A DNA stretch of 64,000 bases, taken from assembly GCF_032229285.1 (NCBI RefSeq), contig NZ_CP135084.1:2232001-2296000 (forward strand), written 5' to 3'. Source of the stretch: Rheinheimera sp. MMS21-TC3. Lineage in GTDB: Bacteria; Pseudomonadota; Gammaproteobacteria; Enterobacterales; Alteromonadaceae. The translations under genes were made by a program, and so were the position numbers. How positions within the stretch are numbered: position 1 is the stretch's first letter; each line of letters opens with the position of its first letter. Shown here in pieces: positions 29,497 to 39,663 of the stretch. Under the pieces are notes generated by a model that ran no database searches, had not been told where the DNA came from, and saw nothing but the letters and a program-made list of their open reading frames with translations.

Positions 29497-30246
29497 TTGC
29501 AGTCGTTACTTACACCTATTAATAACTTTTTACACTGCACTACACCAGACTCTTGGATAGACGCTGCTCGTAAGCCAGAAAATCTAGCTGTATTACTCAC
29601 CGATCACTTAGTCTGCGAATTAAAAGCAGCACAATCGGCTATGTATTTAATTCGCCGCTATGTCGTAGATGAACAAAGCAGCACTGCCCTATTGCAATGG
29701 CTAAAACCTTATGAAGATTATACTTATCGCCAACAAGGTGACTGGACAAAATTGGCCGATATAAAGCTGAAAAAATCTATGCTACCAAAAGCTGATTCAA
29801 ACTATGGTCAAGAATTAGTTGATAAAATGGTGTTGCTAATTAAAGAAGAGCTACACCATTTTTATCAAGTATTAGAAATGATGCAACATTATGGCATAAC
29901 CTATGACAAGATCACTTCCAGTCGCTATGCCAGAGGCATGTTGCGCCATGTCAGTACTTATGAACCCAACGCCCTTATTGATAAGTTAATTTGTGGTGCT
30001 TATATTGAGGCTCGCTCTTGTGAGCGTTTTGCTAAAATAGCGCCTTTTTTAGATAAGCCTCTAGCAGATTTTTATATCTCTCTTTTACGCTCTGAAGCCC
30101 GTCATTTTGAGGATTACTTACAATTAGCCACTAAAATAGCCGGTACTGACATTAGCGAGCGAATACATTTTTTTGGTGTTGTAGAAGCAGATCTTATATT
30201 AAGTATAGATGACGAGTTTCGCTTTCATTCCGGCTCACCAGTATAA
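29497..30246 (+). CDS. miaE: tRNA-(ms2io6A)-hydroxylase MiaE
   Basis: A 249-residue ferritin-like di-iron monooxygenase that hydroxylates the isopentenyl group of ms2i6A37 in tRNAs reading UNN codons. The iron-binding helices are visible: DHLVCELKAAQSAMY, KEELHHFYQVLEMM, EARSCERFAKI and SEARHFEDYL. The start is a TTG at 29497-29499, with AAGGGG six bases upstream; there is no earlier ATG or GTG in frame with a ribosome site. In species that have it, the gene links growth on C4-dicarboxylates to tRNA modification. Confidence 0.93.
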   Translation: MQSLLTPINNFLHCTTPDSWIDAARKPENLAVLLTDHLVCELKAAQSAMYLIRRYVVDEQSSTALLQWLKPYEDYTYRQQGDWTKLADIKLKKSMLPKADSNYGQELVDKMVLLIKEELHHFYQVLEMMQHYGITYDKITSSRYARGMLRHVSTYEPNALIDKLICGAYIEARSCERFAKIAPFLDKPLADFYISLLRSEARHFEDYLQLATKIAGTDISERIHFFGVVEADLILSIDDEFRFHSGSPV

Positions 30247-30262
30247 TTATTGCACTGTTCAC

Positions 30263-30291
30263 TTGACGAACTGCTGAATATTGGTCATAAC
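30263..30291 (+). promoter_or_regulatory. Candidate sigma-70 promoter of the Yip1-family gene
   Basis: TTGACG and CATAAC are separated by 17 bases, five of six and four of six matches. The predicted start is near 30298, giving a leader of about 50 bases to the ATG at 30350. The leader contains the inverted repeat GATCA-N6-TGATC. Confidence 0.5.
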
Positions 30292-30349
30292 TGATACAAG
30301 GATCATAGAACTGATCTGGTCGTATTAGGAAGTGACAAGGATAATAATT

Positions 30350-30949
30350 ATGATATTGAATCACTTATGGGGTCTATATGCGCATCCAAAGCAAGAATGG
30401 CATTCCATAGATACACGACATGAAAGTTTTCGTTACAGCATAATCCATATTATGTTAATTGCACTAATTCCTGCCTTATGCGCTTATTATTCGGCGGTTT
30501 ACTTAGGCTGGAGCATTGGCGCAGGCGAGCGTATTATCTTAACAGAAGAAAGTGCCAGAATTATGGCAATTGGCATGTATGTTGCGCTTATAGCAGGTGT
30601 ATTTGCTTTAAGCTTTATTGCAAACTGGATGGCCATTACCTTTGGTGCTAAACCCAGTTATACCCAAACTCTTGAACTAGCAGCTTATACTGCAACGCCA
30701 ATGTTTATGGTAGGTTTTGCCGGTTTATATCCAGAGTTATGGGTTGTAGTAGTAGCAGGTTTAGTAGGATTAACTTATTCCGTCTACTTACTCTATGTGG
30801 GTGTGCCTATTATTATGCATATTCCAGAGGATCGTGGTTTTGTTTATGCTAGCTCAGTGGTAACAGCCGGTTTAGTGTTATTAGTCTGTATTTTGGCTGG
30901 CACTGCTATTTTATGGAGTAATGGTTTAGGTCCCGCTTTCTCCCATTAA
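30350..30949 (+). CDS. Yip1-family inner-membrane protein
   Basis: A 199-residue integral membrane protein with five hydrophobic segments at about residues 27-50, 69-92, 110-130, 132-157 and 170-192. The start MILNHLWGLYAHPKQEWHSI, with the P-x-x-x-W pattern, and the spacing of membrane helices resemble the Yip1/DUF1282 proteins such as E. coli YohC. The function is unknown. I prefer the ATG at 30350-30352, which has AAGGA eight bases upstream, over a GTG six codons earlier. It ends just before a bidirectional terminator shared with purF. Confidence 0.82.
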   Translation: MILNHLWGLYAHPKQEWHSIDTRHESFRYSIIHIMLIALIPALCAYYSAVYLGWSIGAGERIILTEESARIMAIGMYVALIAGVFALSFIANWMAITFGAKPSYTQTLELAAYTATPMFMVGFAGLYPELWVVVVAGLVGLTYSVYLLYVGVPIIMHIPEDRGFVYASSVVTAGLVLLVCILAGTAILWSNGLGPAFSH

Positions 30950-30970
30950 TTTACAATTATAAATAACAAA

Positions 30971-30999
30971 AAGGCAGTCACTTCAGAAGCGACTGCCTT
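30971..30999. terminator. Bidirectional terminator between the Yip1 gene and purF
   Basis: AAGGCAGTC/GACTGCCTT with a further CTTC/GAAG above one mismatch. T-runs follow on both strands. It lies between convergent stops. Confidence 0.9.
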
Positions 31000-31020
31000 T
31001 TTTACTTAAGCTAACTTTTT

Positions 31021-32535
31021 CTAGCCTTCGTTATACATTTCTAAATTAGTTGCCATAGCCGCATCAGCTTTCGCTTTAGCATCATTGCTACGTAATTGCT
31101 CTAAACGATTTAAATAGTTCTGATCAATGTCATTAGTTACATAGTTACCATCAAACACTGAGGTATCAAATCGTTTAATGTCGGGATTACCTATACGAAC
31201 TGCTTCTATTAAATCAGGTAAGGATTGAAAAATAAGCCCATCAGCACCGATAATATTACAAATACTATCAACGTCATGACCATGTGCAATCAATTCGTTT
31301 GCCGATGGCATGTCAATACCATAAACATTAGGGAAACGCACCTCAGGAGCTGCAGAGGCAAAATAAACCTTTTTAGCACCAGCCTCACGGGCCATATCAA
31401 TAATCTGCTTAGACGTTGTGCCACGTACAATAGAGTCATCGACTAATAAAACATTTTTACCTTTAAACTCTTGCCAGATAGCATTCAATTTACGTTTAAC
31501 CGACTTTTTACGCGCTTCTTGACCTGGCATAATAAAAGTACGGCCAATATAGCGATTTTTGACATAGCCTTGACGATAAGGCAAATCTAAAACGGTGGCT
31601 ATTTTTAATGCCGTATCAGTACTTGTTTCAGGAATAGGGATCACAACATCAATATCTAAATGCCCCCATTCACGTTTAATTTTTTCACCTAAAACTGCGC
31701 CCATTGCCACCCGTGATGCATAAACCGAGATATTATCTATAGTTGAGTCTGGGCGAGCAAAATAAACATATTCAAAAATACAAGGCGTATAACTTGGGTT
31801 CTCTGCACATTGGAAAGTATGCAGCTCACCTTCTTGAGTAATATAAACCGCTTCACCTGGAGAAACATCACGCATCACAGTATAACCATCAGCATCTAAA
31901 GCGACACTTTCTGATGCGACCATATACTCAGTACCTAGTTCGGTTTCACGCTTGCCCATCACTAAAGGCCTGATGCCATTAGGATCTCTAAAAGCTAATA
32001 AGCCATGACCAATAATTAAGGCAACAGCGGCATAGGCTCCACGAATTTTACGGTGTACATTAGCCACAGCTCTAAAAATATGCTCGGGTTGTAACTGCAT
32101 AACTCCGGTATTTTGTAACTCATGGGCCAAGACATTTAATAAAATTTCAGAATCAGAGGTAGTGTTTATATGACGTTTAGCTATCCGAAAAATATCATCA
32201 ACTAATAAGTGAGAATTAGTTAAGTTGCCATTATGAGCTAAAGCGATACCAAAGGGGCTATTCACATAAAAAGGCTGAGCCTCAGCAATACTTGATGAAC
32301 CAGCCGTAGGATAACGCACATGGCCCAAACCAATATTGCCGGCTAAACGTTGCATATGCCGCATTTCAAACACATCTTTTACTAAGCCATTAGCTTTACG
32401 TAATTTTAGTGTATTATTGCTATCTATTGTAACAATACCCGCAGCATCTTGACCGCGGTGTTGTAACACCGTTAGGCCATCATATAGGGCTTGATTTACA
32501 GGATACTTTCCGACAATACCGACAACACCACACAT
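31021..32535 (-). CDS. purF: Amidophosphoribosyltransferase
   Basis: A 504-residue enzyme for the first committed step of purine synthesis, transferring glutamine amide nitrogen to PRPP. After removal of the start methionine, the N-terminal nucleophile Cys is exposed (MCGVVGIVG). The glutaminase domain runs to about residue 235. The PRPP-binding loop [14 protein letters not shown] is at about 363-376. The ATG at 32533-32535 with GAGGA upstream was chosen because the longer frame would bury the catalytic cysteine. It follows cvpA by 19 bases. Confidence 0.98.
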   Translation of the reverse strand: MCGVVGIVGKYPVNQALYDGLTVLQHRGQDAAGIVTIDSNNTLKLRKANGLVKDVFEMRHMQRLAGNIGLGHVRYPTAGSSSIAEAQPFYVNSPFGIALAHNGNLTNSHLLVDDIFRIAKRHINTTSDSEILLNVLAHELQNTGVMQLQPEHIFRAVANVHRKIRGAYAAVALIIGHGLLAFRDPNGIRPLVMGKRETELGTEYMVASESVALDADGYTVMRDVSPGEAVYITQEGELHTFQCAENPSYTPCIFEYVYFARPDSTIDNISVYASRVAMGAVLGEKIKREWGHLDIDVVIPIPETSTDTALKIATVLDLPYRQGYVKNRYIGRTFIMPGQEARKKSVKRKLNAIWQEFKGKNVLLVDDSIVRGTTSKQIIDMAREAGAKKVYFASAAPEVRFPNVYGIDMPSANELIAHGHDVDSICNIIGADGLIFQSLPDLIEAVRIGNPDIKRFDTSVFDGNYVTNDIDQNYLNRLEQLRSNDAKAKADAAMATNLEMYNEG

Positions 32536-32554
32536 TGAATTTTCCTCGCCCGTA

Positions 32555-33043
32555 TTAAGGCTGTTGCATAAAACTAGAGTGATCCTGAATATAACTAAAG
32601 AACCACTCAATGATAAAACCAAACTCAGGGATTAAAGTTGAGGCCTGCCACCATCCAGCCTTAGCTGCTGGCGTAAAGGCATCCATAAAAAACAATACGG
32701 CACTAACAATTAACACCCCACGTAAAGCACCGAATACTAAGCCTAAAACCCGATCAGTACCCGATAAACCTGTGGTCTGTACTAACTTACTAATAACATA
32801 ATTAATAATTGCGCCTACAATTAAACTGCTGATAAACAAAATAGCAATAGCTGAAGCATTTCGTATTGTGGGCTCGGACATAGACGTGAGTAAGCTGGCT
32901 AAGTGAGGATAATATTGGCTGGCAATAAAAAAAGCCAAGATCCAAACCCCAAGAGAGATGGCTTCTTTGACAAACCCCCTAACGAGACTAATCACAGAAG
33001 ATAATGCTATAACTGCCAAAATGGCAAAATCAACCCAAACCAT
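32555..33043 (-). CDS. cvpA: Colicin V production protein homologue CvpA
   Basis: A 162-residue inner-membrane protein with four hydrophobic helices (about residues 4-22, 26-46, 64-86 and 98-120). Typical CvpA features are the start [36 protein letters not shown], and [19 protein letters not shown]. It is found upstream of purF in E. coli and many relatives, as here. It has been linked to colicin V export, biofilm and envelope integrity; the molecular role is unclear. Confidence 0.95.
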   Translation of the reverse strand: MVWVDFAILAVIALSSVISLVRGFVKEAISLGVWILAFFIASQYYPHLASLLTSMSEPTIRNASAIAILFISSLIVGAIINYVISKLVQTTGLSGTDRVLGLVFGALRGVLIVSAVLFFMDAFTPAAKAGWWQASTLIPEFGFIIEWFFSYIQDHSSFMQQP

Positions 33044-33102
33044 TTTCTACCAAAGGTTGTTAGACGACGGTATATATTCTAACAAAGCTAAGCACTGCTT
33101 GG

Positions 33103-33705
33103 CTAATTATTTTCTGTCGGTTGGTAATTAACTATTCGCAAGTTATCAATACCCGCTATTTGTTGTAACTTTGGTAACTGCTGCTCTAAGCGTTCTTTTT
33201 TTAACTCTGGTCCTACTAATACACTAGTCAGTTCTAGGCCATTACTATTAGTTACTGTGCGCATATAAGTGACAAAGCCTGCTTGACGTAATTTAAGCAT
33301 CAACTCATTAGCATTCTGTTGTTTGCTAAAACTACCGACACTTACCACCCATGCAGCTTCAGTTAAAGCAGCATTATGCAAATTATTATTACTGTTACTG
33401 GGCACTGTGACTTGAGCATATTCTTGTACAGGCAATTGTTCTGTTTGTGATTCTTCAACTATAGCCTGATCAACTATAGGCTCATCTACCACTTCATTGG
33501 CTATTTCTGCCCGCACAGTTGCCATAGATTGTGATTCAATAGCTTGCTGATTAGGTACGGCAGCAAACTCTGGCCGAGCTGGGATCACTTTAAAATCATC
33601 TTTAACAACTTGTTTTTCACCATCGAGTAAATCTGGCAAAAAAATCACACCTACTAAGACTAAAATAATAGTACCTAACAAGCGGTGTTTAAATCCGGCT
33701 GTCAT
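33103..33705 (-). CDS. dedD: DedD-like SPOR-domain cell-division protein
   Basis: A 200-residue protein with a short cytoplasmic N-terminus, one membrane helix (LLGTIILVLVGVIFLPDLLD), a low-complexity periplasmic linker rich in E, Q and V, and a C-terminal SPOR domain (AAWVVSVGSFSKQQNANELM onward, residues about 118-195). SPOR domains bind denuded septal peptidoglycan. It overlaps folC by four bases and precedes cvpA-purF, the conserved folC-dedD-cvpA-purF order. Confidence 0.92.
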   Translation of the reverse strand: MTAGFKHRLLGTIILVLVGVIFLPDLLDGEKQVVKDDFKVIPARPEFAAVPNQQAIESQSMATVRAEIANEVVDEPIVDQAIVEESQTEQLPVQEYAQVTVPSNSNNNLHNAALTEAAWVVSVGSFSKQQNANELMLKLRQAGFVTYMRTVTNSNGLELTSVLVGPELKKERLEQQLPKLQQIAGIDNLRIVNYQPTENN

Positions 33706-34979
33706 ATTGCCTCCTCAAAATCTGACAATACAGCTGACACTGTGACAAAAGAGCCAAACACAACAAGTAAGTCTTCTGCCTGTAACTGCTGCCTTAACTG
33801 CTTAAATGTACTAATTACATCATGGTGTTGGATTATTTCTACGCCTGCTTCAGGTAAAGCTTGCTTTAACTGCTGTGCAGAAGCTCCTCTGCCACAAGGC
33901 AAAGTAGCAAGATGCCACTGATTCATTATGGGTAACAAAGGTAATAAAGTATTGGTAATATCTTTATCTTTTAGCATTCCTACCAAAGCAATAATCCGCT
34001 TATATTTTGCAGTAAGTGGCCTTAGTTGCTGAGCCAAGTATTGTGCTGATTGCGGATTATGCGCAACATCAAGTATAATTGCAGGCTGCCGCTGTAACCA
34101 CTGCATCCGGCCCAATAAACAAATGTTTTTTATTTCTTGCTCAAGCATGGCAGCTGAAGGTAAGCGCTGTAATTGCTGTAATATAGCTAAGCTACAAGCT
34201 AGATTCTGCACTGGAATAGCTGGTAGTGGTAAGTCGCTATAACTATCATCCCCGCTGTGCCAACTCCAACTCTGCTCTTGCGCGGTATAGCCATAATCTG
34301 TATTGACTATTTTTGTAACACAATTAAGCTCTTTGGCATAACTTAATATTGAAGGTGGTATGGCTAACTCACCAATGATTGCTATCGAGTCAGGTCTAAA
34401 AATCCCCGCCTTTTCTCGGCCTATTATATTGCGATCATTGCCTAACCAATCTTGATGATCTAAATCAATAGTTGTAATAACACTTATATCTGGATGAATA
34501 ATATTAGTCGCATCTAAGCGCCCACCTAAGCCTACTTCAATGATGCAATAATCAACCTTAGCTTGGCGTAATAAATAAAATGCGACTAAAGTAGTAAACT
34601 CAAAATAGGTTAATCCTAGCTCACCACGAAGCTGTTCAACATAAGCAAAAGCGTCAACCCAATCGCTGGCAGGAACATCTTGATCATTAATCCGTAAGCG
34701 TTCATTAAAATGTAGTAAATGCGGAGAGCTATAGACTCCGACTGAAGCGCCTTGGGCCAACAATAACTGCTCTACACAACGAGCCGTGGTCCCTTTGCCA
34801 TTAGTGCCAGCAATCAACACTTTTTTACCCGGCAACTGCTGCAATTGCCCTTTACTGGCAACGGTGGCAACGCGATCAAGTCCTAGCTCAATATTATCTA
34901 TTGGATGACTTTGTTCTATATAACAAAGCCAATCGTCCAGTGTCTGGCACGATTGGCTATTTAAGATGCGAGTTGACAT
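33702..34979 (-). CDS. folC: Bifunctional dihydrofolate synthase/folylpolyglutamate synthase
   Basis: A 425-residue Mur-ligase-like ATPase that makes dihydrofolate and adds glutamates to folates. The P-loop GTNGKGTT is at residues 58-65; further motifs are YSSPHLLHFNERLRI, the magnesium-binding EVGLGGRLDATN, and LDVAHNPQSAQYLA in the C-terminal domain. It lies six bases after accD and overlaps dedD by four, so it is co-transcribed. Confidence 0.97.
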   Translation of the reverse strand: MSTRILNSQSCQTLDDWLCYIEQSHPIDNIELGLDRVATVASKGQLQQLPGKKVLIAGTNGKGTTARCVEQLLLAQGASVGVYSSPHLLHFNERLRINDQDVPASDWVDAFAYVEQLRGELGLTYFEFTTLVAFYLLRQAKVDYCIIEVGLGGRLDATNIIHPDISVITTIDLDHQDWLGNDRNIIGREKAGIFRPDSIAIIGELAIPPSILSYAKELNCVTKIVNTDYGYTAQEQSWSWHSGDDSYSDLPLPAIPVQNLACSLAILQQLQRLPSAAMLEQEIKNICLLGRMQWLQRQPAIILDVAHNPQSAQYLAQQLRPLTAKYKRIIALVGMLKDKDITNTLLPLLPIMNQWHLATLPCGRGASAQQLKQALPEAGVEIIQHHDVISTFKQLRQQLQAEDLLVVFGSFVTVSAVLSDFEEAI

Positions 34980-34985
34980 AAATCT

Positions 34986-35861
34986 TTAAGCGACATCTAT
35001 ATCTGAATCTGGAGCGGGAAGCTGCATAAATTTAGCAACAAGCCTGGCAATTGTATCGCGCATTTCTCGGCGGTCAACAATCATGTCTATTGCACCATGT
35101 TCCAATAAGAACTCGCTACGCTGAAAACCTTCAGGTAGTTTCTCTCGAACTGTCTGCTCTATAACTCGAGGACCAGCAAAACCTATTAAAGCCTTAGGCT
35201 CACCAATATTAACATCACCTAACATCGCTAAGCTTGCTGAAACACCACCCATAGTAGGATCAGTTAACACCGAAAAATAAGGTAAGCCCTGTTCGGTTAA
35301 CTTAGCTAAAGCTGCACTGGTTTTAGCCATTTGCATTAATGAAAATAAAGCTTCCTGCATCCGAGCACCGCCACTGGCAGAGAAACAGACAAAAGGAACT
35401 TTATGTTTTAAGGCATGCTCTACACCAGCAACAAACTTAGCGCCAACCACAGAAGCCATAGAGCCGCCCATAAACTCAAACTCAAATGAAGCAGCCACTA
35501 TTGGCATATCTTTTAAAGTACCATGCATAACAATCATGGCATCTTTTTCGTTAGTTTGCTTTTGTGCAGCTACTAAACGATCTTTATAACGTTTGCTATC
35601 TTTGAACTTAAGTAAATCTTGTGGTTCTAGATCTGCGGCTAACTCTTGACCTGTATTAGGATCTAAGAAATCATTTAAACGCGTTCTTGCTGACACCCGC
35701 ATATGATGATCACATTTTGGACAAACACCAAGGTTTCGCTCTAAATCGGCACGATATAATACAGCGTCACAAGAATTACATTTAGTCCAGACACCCTCAG
35801 GTATATTTCGACGAGAAGAAGATGAAGATGTTCTAGGCAAGATTTTTTCTAACCAACTCAT
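34986..35861 (-). CDS. accD: Acetyl-CoA carboxylase carboxyltransferase subunit beta
   Basis: A 291-residue subunit of the carboxyltransferase that forms malonyl-CoA, pairing with AccA. The N-terminal zinc ribbon has C28, C31, C47 and C50 (KCNSCDAVL...GVCPKCDHH). The crotonase-like core shows [23 protein letters not shown] and [16 protein letters not shown]. The order truA-accD-folC-dedD-cvpA-purF matches E. coli apart from the missing dedA. Confidence 0.98.
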   Translation of the reverse strand: MSWLEKILPRTSSSSSRRNIPEGVWTKCNSCDAVLYRADLERNLGVCPKCDHHMRVSARTRLNDFLDPNTGQELAADLEPQDLLKFKDSKRYKDRLVAAQKQTNEKDAMIVMHGTLKDMPIVAASFEFEFMGGSMASVVGAKFVAGVEHALKHKVPFVCFSASGGARMQEALFSLMQMAKTSAALAKLTEQGLPYFSVLTDPTMGGVSASLAMLGDVNIGEPKALIGFAGPRVIEQTVREKLPEGFQRSEFLLEHGAIDMIVDRREMRDTIARLVAKFMQLPAPDSDIDVA

Positions 35862-35997
35862 AACTGATTCCTATAGCTAACTACCAAGAAAACTCGATAG
35901 TAAAAACGTTAAACACGTCGAAAATTCGATATACATTGTGTATTAAAGCACAAAACCACCAAGACAAGACATAAATAACTGGTCTTAGTAGTGATTA

Positions 35998-36783
35998 TTA
36001 GGCGGGTAAAAACAAGGGGCCGCCTGCTGATGCTGGAATAGCAAATTGTTCGGGATAATCAACATCCACGAGATAGAGTCCACCGGGTTTGGCTGTTGCT
36101 GCAGCTAAACTACGGTCTTTCTCTGCTAATAATTCACCAAGCCATTCTGGTGGCCGCAGTTGCATTCCGACTTCAAGCAAACACCCAGCAATATTTCTAA
36201 CCATATGATGTAAAAAAGCATTAGCTTTAATATCTATAACTATATAGTCATTATGCCGACTAATATTTAGATGATGTACATTCCTAACCGGCGTCCTAGA
36301 CTGGCAATACAAGGCTCTAAATGAACTAAAGTCATGCTCTCCCAATAAGTACTTTGCTGCCTGCTGCATTAAGTCGGTATCTAGCTTTTGATGATAATGA
36401 CTTAAGCCTGCGCGTAAAATAGCAGGCCGATATTTATGATTATAAATAATATAACGATAACGGCGCGCTGTTGCACTAAAACGAGCATGAAACTCTGTAG
36501 ATACAGGCTGAGACCATCTTACCGAAATAGCATCTGGTAACTGTGAGTTAGTGCCCATTACCCAGGATTTATTATCTCTTAATACTGGGCTATCAAAGTG
36601 GACTACTTGGCCTGTTGCATGAACACCAGCATCAGTCCGACCTGCACAAAATACCTCTATTGGCTGATTGGCAATTTTTGATAATGCTGTTTCTAACTCT
36701 TGTTGGACACTGTTTACATGCCGCTGCCGTTGCCAACCATAAAATGTTGCGCCGTCATATTCAACACCTAATGCAATCCGCAT
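35998..36783 (-). CDS. truA: tRNA pseudouridine(38-40) synthase
   Basis: A 261-residue pseudouridine synthase acting on positions 38-40 of the tRNA anticodon arm. The catalytic aspartate is D51 in [17 protein letters not shown], and the start [17 protein letters not shown] and [12 protein letters not shown] are family signatures. It lies between fimV and accD on the minus strand, with a 136-base spacer before accD. No clear terminator is visible there. Confidence 0.97.
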   Translation of the reverse strand: MRIALGVEYDGATFYGWQRQRHVNSVQQELETALSKIANQPIEVFCAGRTDAGVHATGQVVHFDSPVLRDNKSWVMGTNSQLPDAISVRWSQPVSTEFHARFSATARRYRYIIYNHKYRPAILRAGLSHYHQKLDTDLMQQAAKYLLGEHDFSSFRALYCQSRTPVRNVHHLNISRHNDYIVIDIKANAFLHHMVRNIAGCLLEVGMQLRPPEWLGELLAEKDRSLAAATAKPGGLYLVDVDYPEQFAIPASAGGPLFLPA

Positions 36784-36876
36784 ATTTACCTCATGTATTT
36801 TAACGCGGCGATTATAGCGCAGAACTTAATTTTATACAGTCGTTCGCAATAAGCATGAATATTTTTTAGCTCTAAT

Positions 36877-39411
36877 TTAAGACTTTAATGCTTTAGCTTC
36901 ACTTTTTACGTGTGCTGGTGCATCTGACTCTAAAATTGCAGTCAGTATTTGCTCAGCATTTTCTGGGTCTTCCATTTCAATATAAGCCCGAGCTAAATCT
37001 AATTTTGCGGCATAACCATTGTCATCTTTATCAACATCGTACTCTTGTTGCTTGCCAATTACATCTGCAAACTCATCTAAACCCACATCAACATTAAGGT
37101 TGTTAAAACGTTCGGGGTTAGTTTCTTGTTGTTCAGCAGTCGAAGCTAATAGTTTATCTATTTCAACAAAGTCATCATCAGTAAAATCAAAATCATTATT
37201 TGCTACCGGTTTAAGCTTGGCAATATCGTCATGCTCTAGTGCAAACTCAGGGCTATCAGAGTTTGTTAACTCAACATTGCCAGCAATAGCTTCTAACTCT
37301 CCCATCAAAGAGTCAAACTGGTGCTCGGCTAATGGGTCTAACTCAATAGCCTCATCATTTTCTTGTTGAACCGCCTCAGCACTTAAAACCGCTGGCGATA
37401 AAGAGTCAATATCAAGTGAGAAATCATCTTCTGCTAAGTCTAAATCGGGGTATTGCTCTAACATTTCGCTAGGATTTTCTACAGACAAAGTCGCATCAGT
37501 CACTGATGTTACCGAGTTATCATCTGAAGTAGATAAATCAGGCGCCTGCTCCTGTGCTAGGCTTTCTGCAAACTCATCTAAACTTGTGCTATCAAACTCA
37601 AAAATATCATCAGCATCATTTTCGGTAAAATTAGCGTCAGTCTCTAAATCCATAGTTAGAGCTGGTTCTAATTCAGGATCTAGCTTATTTGTTTCTGCAC
37701 TTATAGCTTTAACTAAAGAGTCTTCTGCAAGCTCAAACTGATTTAAAGCAGAAGTTAACTCTTGCTCTTGCTCAGTTACGCTATCAGTATCATCAGCTAA
37801 GTCTATCGCTACAACTTCAACATCATTTTCAAAGTCGGCTAAGTCTGTATCTACTTCTTTATCAATTTCGCCTTTATTGTCTACAGCTAGAGTATTTTCG
37901 TCGGTTAAAGCAAACTCCTCATTTACACTCGCCTGGTCATTGCTTTGGCTTAAGCCATCTTCAGCAAATGCCTGCTCAATCAAATCTGCATCTGACACTT
38001 CCGTTATAGGCTGTTCAGCAGCATCATCCATAAGAGATTGTTCGATTAGAGATAACTCGTCTTCAGCGCTAGTTTCAGTACTGGCTAAGTCATCAGTTAA
38101 TTCATCTACAAAGTCTAAGTCTTCTATAGTATCAAGCTCATCAGTTACCGATTCTTTATCATCAGCTGGCTCGATAATAGTTTCATCTTCATCTTCATCT
38201 TCATCTTCATCTTCAGCCAATAATAAAGCCGAAATATCAGTGTCAGACAATATTTGATCAGGATCAAAGGGCTCATCTTCGATGTCTGTTGGTTCATTAT
38301 CAATAGGCTCAGGTAATGGGCTATCATCATGCAATAACTCATCATCAAAATCTAACAATTCATCATCTATACTGGCCGTGGGTTGCATATCACTAAACTC
38401 ATCGGCTGCTATATCTTCCTGAGTAATAGGTTCTTCTAATAAGGCTTCGTCTAATTCAAATAAGCTTTCATCAATATCATCATTATCATCTAAAGGCGGT
38501 AAAGGTGATTGGTAACTCGGATCGGGTGTATTTGCTAAGTTAACTGAATTTACCACTGCCTCAGTTTCCTTACCACGACGTTTAATAATCAATAAAATGC
38601 TAAACAAGACTAATAAAGCAGGAATACTTGCAGCTAGAACCCAAGATAATGGATTTTTAAGTACATCTTGCCAATTAAAATCTTGATTAACCTTTGCTGC
38701 AAGCTCAGCATTAACTCGTAGCAAGTCAGCTTGCTGTGCTATTAAGCTAGCTAACTGCTGCTGTAATTCATTATCTTGACTAAGCTGGTCTCTAAGCTTT
38801 TCTAGTTCAACTTCAATTGCAGTTAAGCTGGTTTTTAACCGTTCATTTTCAAGCTCTAATGTTTGCACTTGTTGTATCGAATATTCAAAGTCGCTACGCA
38901 TAGCCGCTAATTGTTCGCGCTGCTGCTGTGCAGTTTGCTGTAATTCTTGTTGCCAAGCTACCGAAACCGGCTCTGTAGTAACAACTTGTTGCTGCTGTGT
39001 AGATTGCTGTACTGCTATTTTGGCCGTTTGTTGTCGCCGTGCCCACGCTATATCATCTTGCTCTGCTTTTTGCTTGGCTAGATTGATGTCAACTTGTGTT
39101 ACTTCGCGAAGCGACGGTACTTTTAATATTGCTCTGGGTTTTAAATGATTTAAATTATTGTCTAAAAATGCATCCGGATTCTTTTGGTACAAGGCATACA
39201 TTACTTGATATAAACTAACATTAGCATTTGGCTTCAACCGCTCGGCAACTCGCCATAGCGTATCGTTGGCGCCTAACGGGCCTATCGTTGCTTGTTGCGC
39301 TAAGCTATCTGTGCTTCGCGGCCCACGGATTTGTACATTATCTTCCTGCGCCAGCAAAGGTGACGAAAAATTGACAAGCACAGCAAAAAACACAACAAAT
39401 AACATCGGCAT
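36877..39411 (-). CDS. fimV: FimV/HubP-type polar organising protein
   Basis: An 844-residue membrane protein. In order: signal peptide (about 1-21, cleaved near LLAQ), FimV N-terminal LysM-type peptidoglycan-binding region (about 38-98; GANDTLWRVAERL, YQVMYALYQKNPDAF), glutamine-rich coiled coil (about 110-245), one membrane helix (VLAASIPALLVLFSILLII, about 257-276), a very acidic cytoplasmic region, and the C-terminal FimV motif LDLARAYIEMEDPENAEQIL. Family members act in type IV pilus function and pole organisation. The acidic region includes a run of alternating Asp-Glu encoded by a hexanucleotide repeat. Confidence 0.92.
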   Translation of the reverse strand: MPMLFVVFFAVLVNFSSPLLAQEDNVQIRGPRSTDSLAQQATIGPLGANDTLWRVAERLKPNANVSLYQVMYALYQKNPDAFLDNNLNHLKPRAILKVPSLREVTQVDINLAKQKAEQDDIAWARRQQTAKIAVQQSTQQQQVVTTEPVSVAWQQELQQTAQQQREQLAAMRSDFEYSIQQVQTLELENERLKTSLTAIEVELEKLRDQLSQDNELQQQLASLIAQQADLLRVNAELAAKVNQDFNWQDVLKNPLSWVLAASIPALLVLFSILLIIKRRGKETEAVVNSVNLANTPDPSYQSPLPPLDDNDDIDESLFELDEALLEEPITQEDIAADEFSDMQPTASIDDELLDFDDELLHDDSPLPEPIDNEPTDIEDEPFDPDQILSDTDISALLLAEDEDEDEDEDETIIEPADDKESVTDELDTIEDLDFVDELTDDLASTETSAEDELSLIEQSLMDDAAEQPITEVSDADLIEQAFAEDGLSQSNDQASVNEEFALTDENTLAVDNKGEIDKEVDTDLADFENDVEVVAIDLADDTDSVTEQEQELTSALNQFELAEDSLVKAISAETNKLDPELEPALTMDLETDANFTENDADDIFEFDSTSLDEFAESLAQEQAPDLSTSDDNSVTSVTDATLSVENPSEMLEQYPDLDLAEDDFSLDIDSLSPAVLSAEAVQQENDEAIELDPLAEHQFDSLMGELEAIAGNVELTNSDSPEFALEHDDIAKLKPVANNDFDFTDDDFVEIDKLLASTAEQQETNPERFNNLNVDVGLDEFADVIGKQQEYDVDKDDNGYAAKLDLARAYIEMEDPENAEQILTAILESDAPAHVKSEAKALKS
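38183..38212. repeat. Hexanucleotide tandem repeat in fimV
   Basis: Five consecutive copies of TCATCT (plus strand) encode alternating aspartate and glutamate in the acidic region of FimV. Units of six keep the reading frame, so gain or loss of copies changes only the length of the acidic run. Confidence 0.95.
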
Positions 39412-39606
39412 TGATATCCCCTAGCCTACTTTGGCTGCTTTTTGTAATAACTAACTGTAATACTACCTACATAGATAAAAGCCAAGCAATTTATGCTCCA
39501 ACTTTATTTTTCACTAATAAATTAGCATTAGATAATATCGTATTAGGTATTAAAACAACAAGCTAAGTAAATTATTGCTGCTTAGCCTGTATTTAGTATA
39601 GATAAA

Positions 39607-39632
39607 AAATTGGCTCCCTAAGGAGCCAATTT
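39607..39632 (-). terminator. Rho-independent terminator after asd
   Basis: AATTGGCTCC pairs with GGAGCCAATT across a four-base loop. On the minus strand a T-run follows (TTTTTTATC). It lies about 30 bases after the asd stop and before fimV. Confidence 0.88.
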
Positions 39633-39663
39633 AAATACTATGACCTGAAGTTAATAAATACAG

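Noticed and set aside
37877..38257. Plus-strand serine-rich frame of 126 codons
   Set aside because: Antisense to the acidic region of fimV; serine runs result from complementing GAT/GAA codons. No ribosome site or separate signals.
38145..38348. Minus-strand frame rich in KMKMKMK
   Set aside because: It is an out-of-frame reading of the fimV hexanucleotide repeat.
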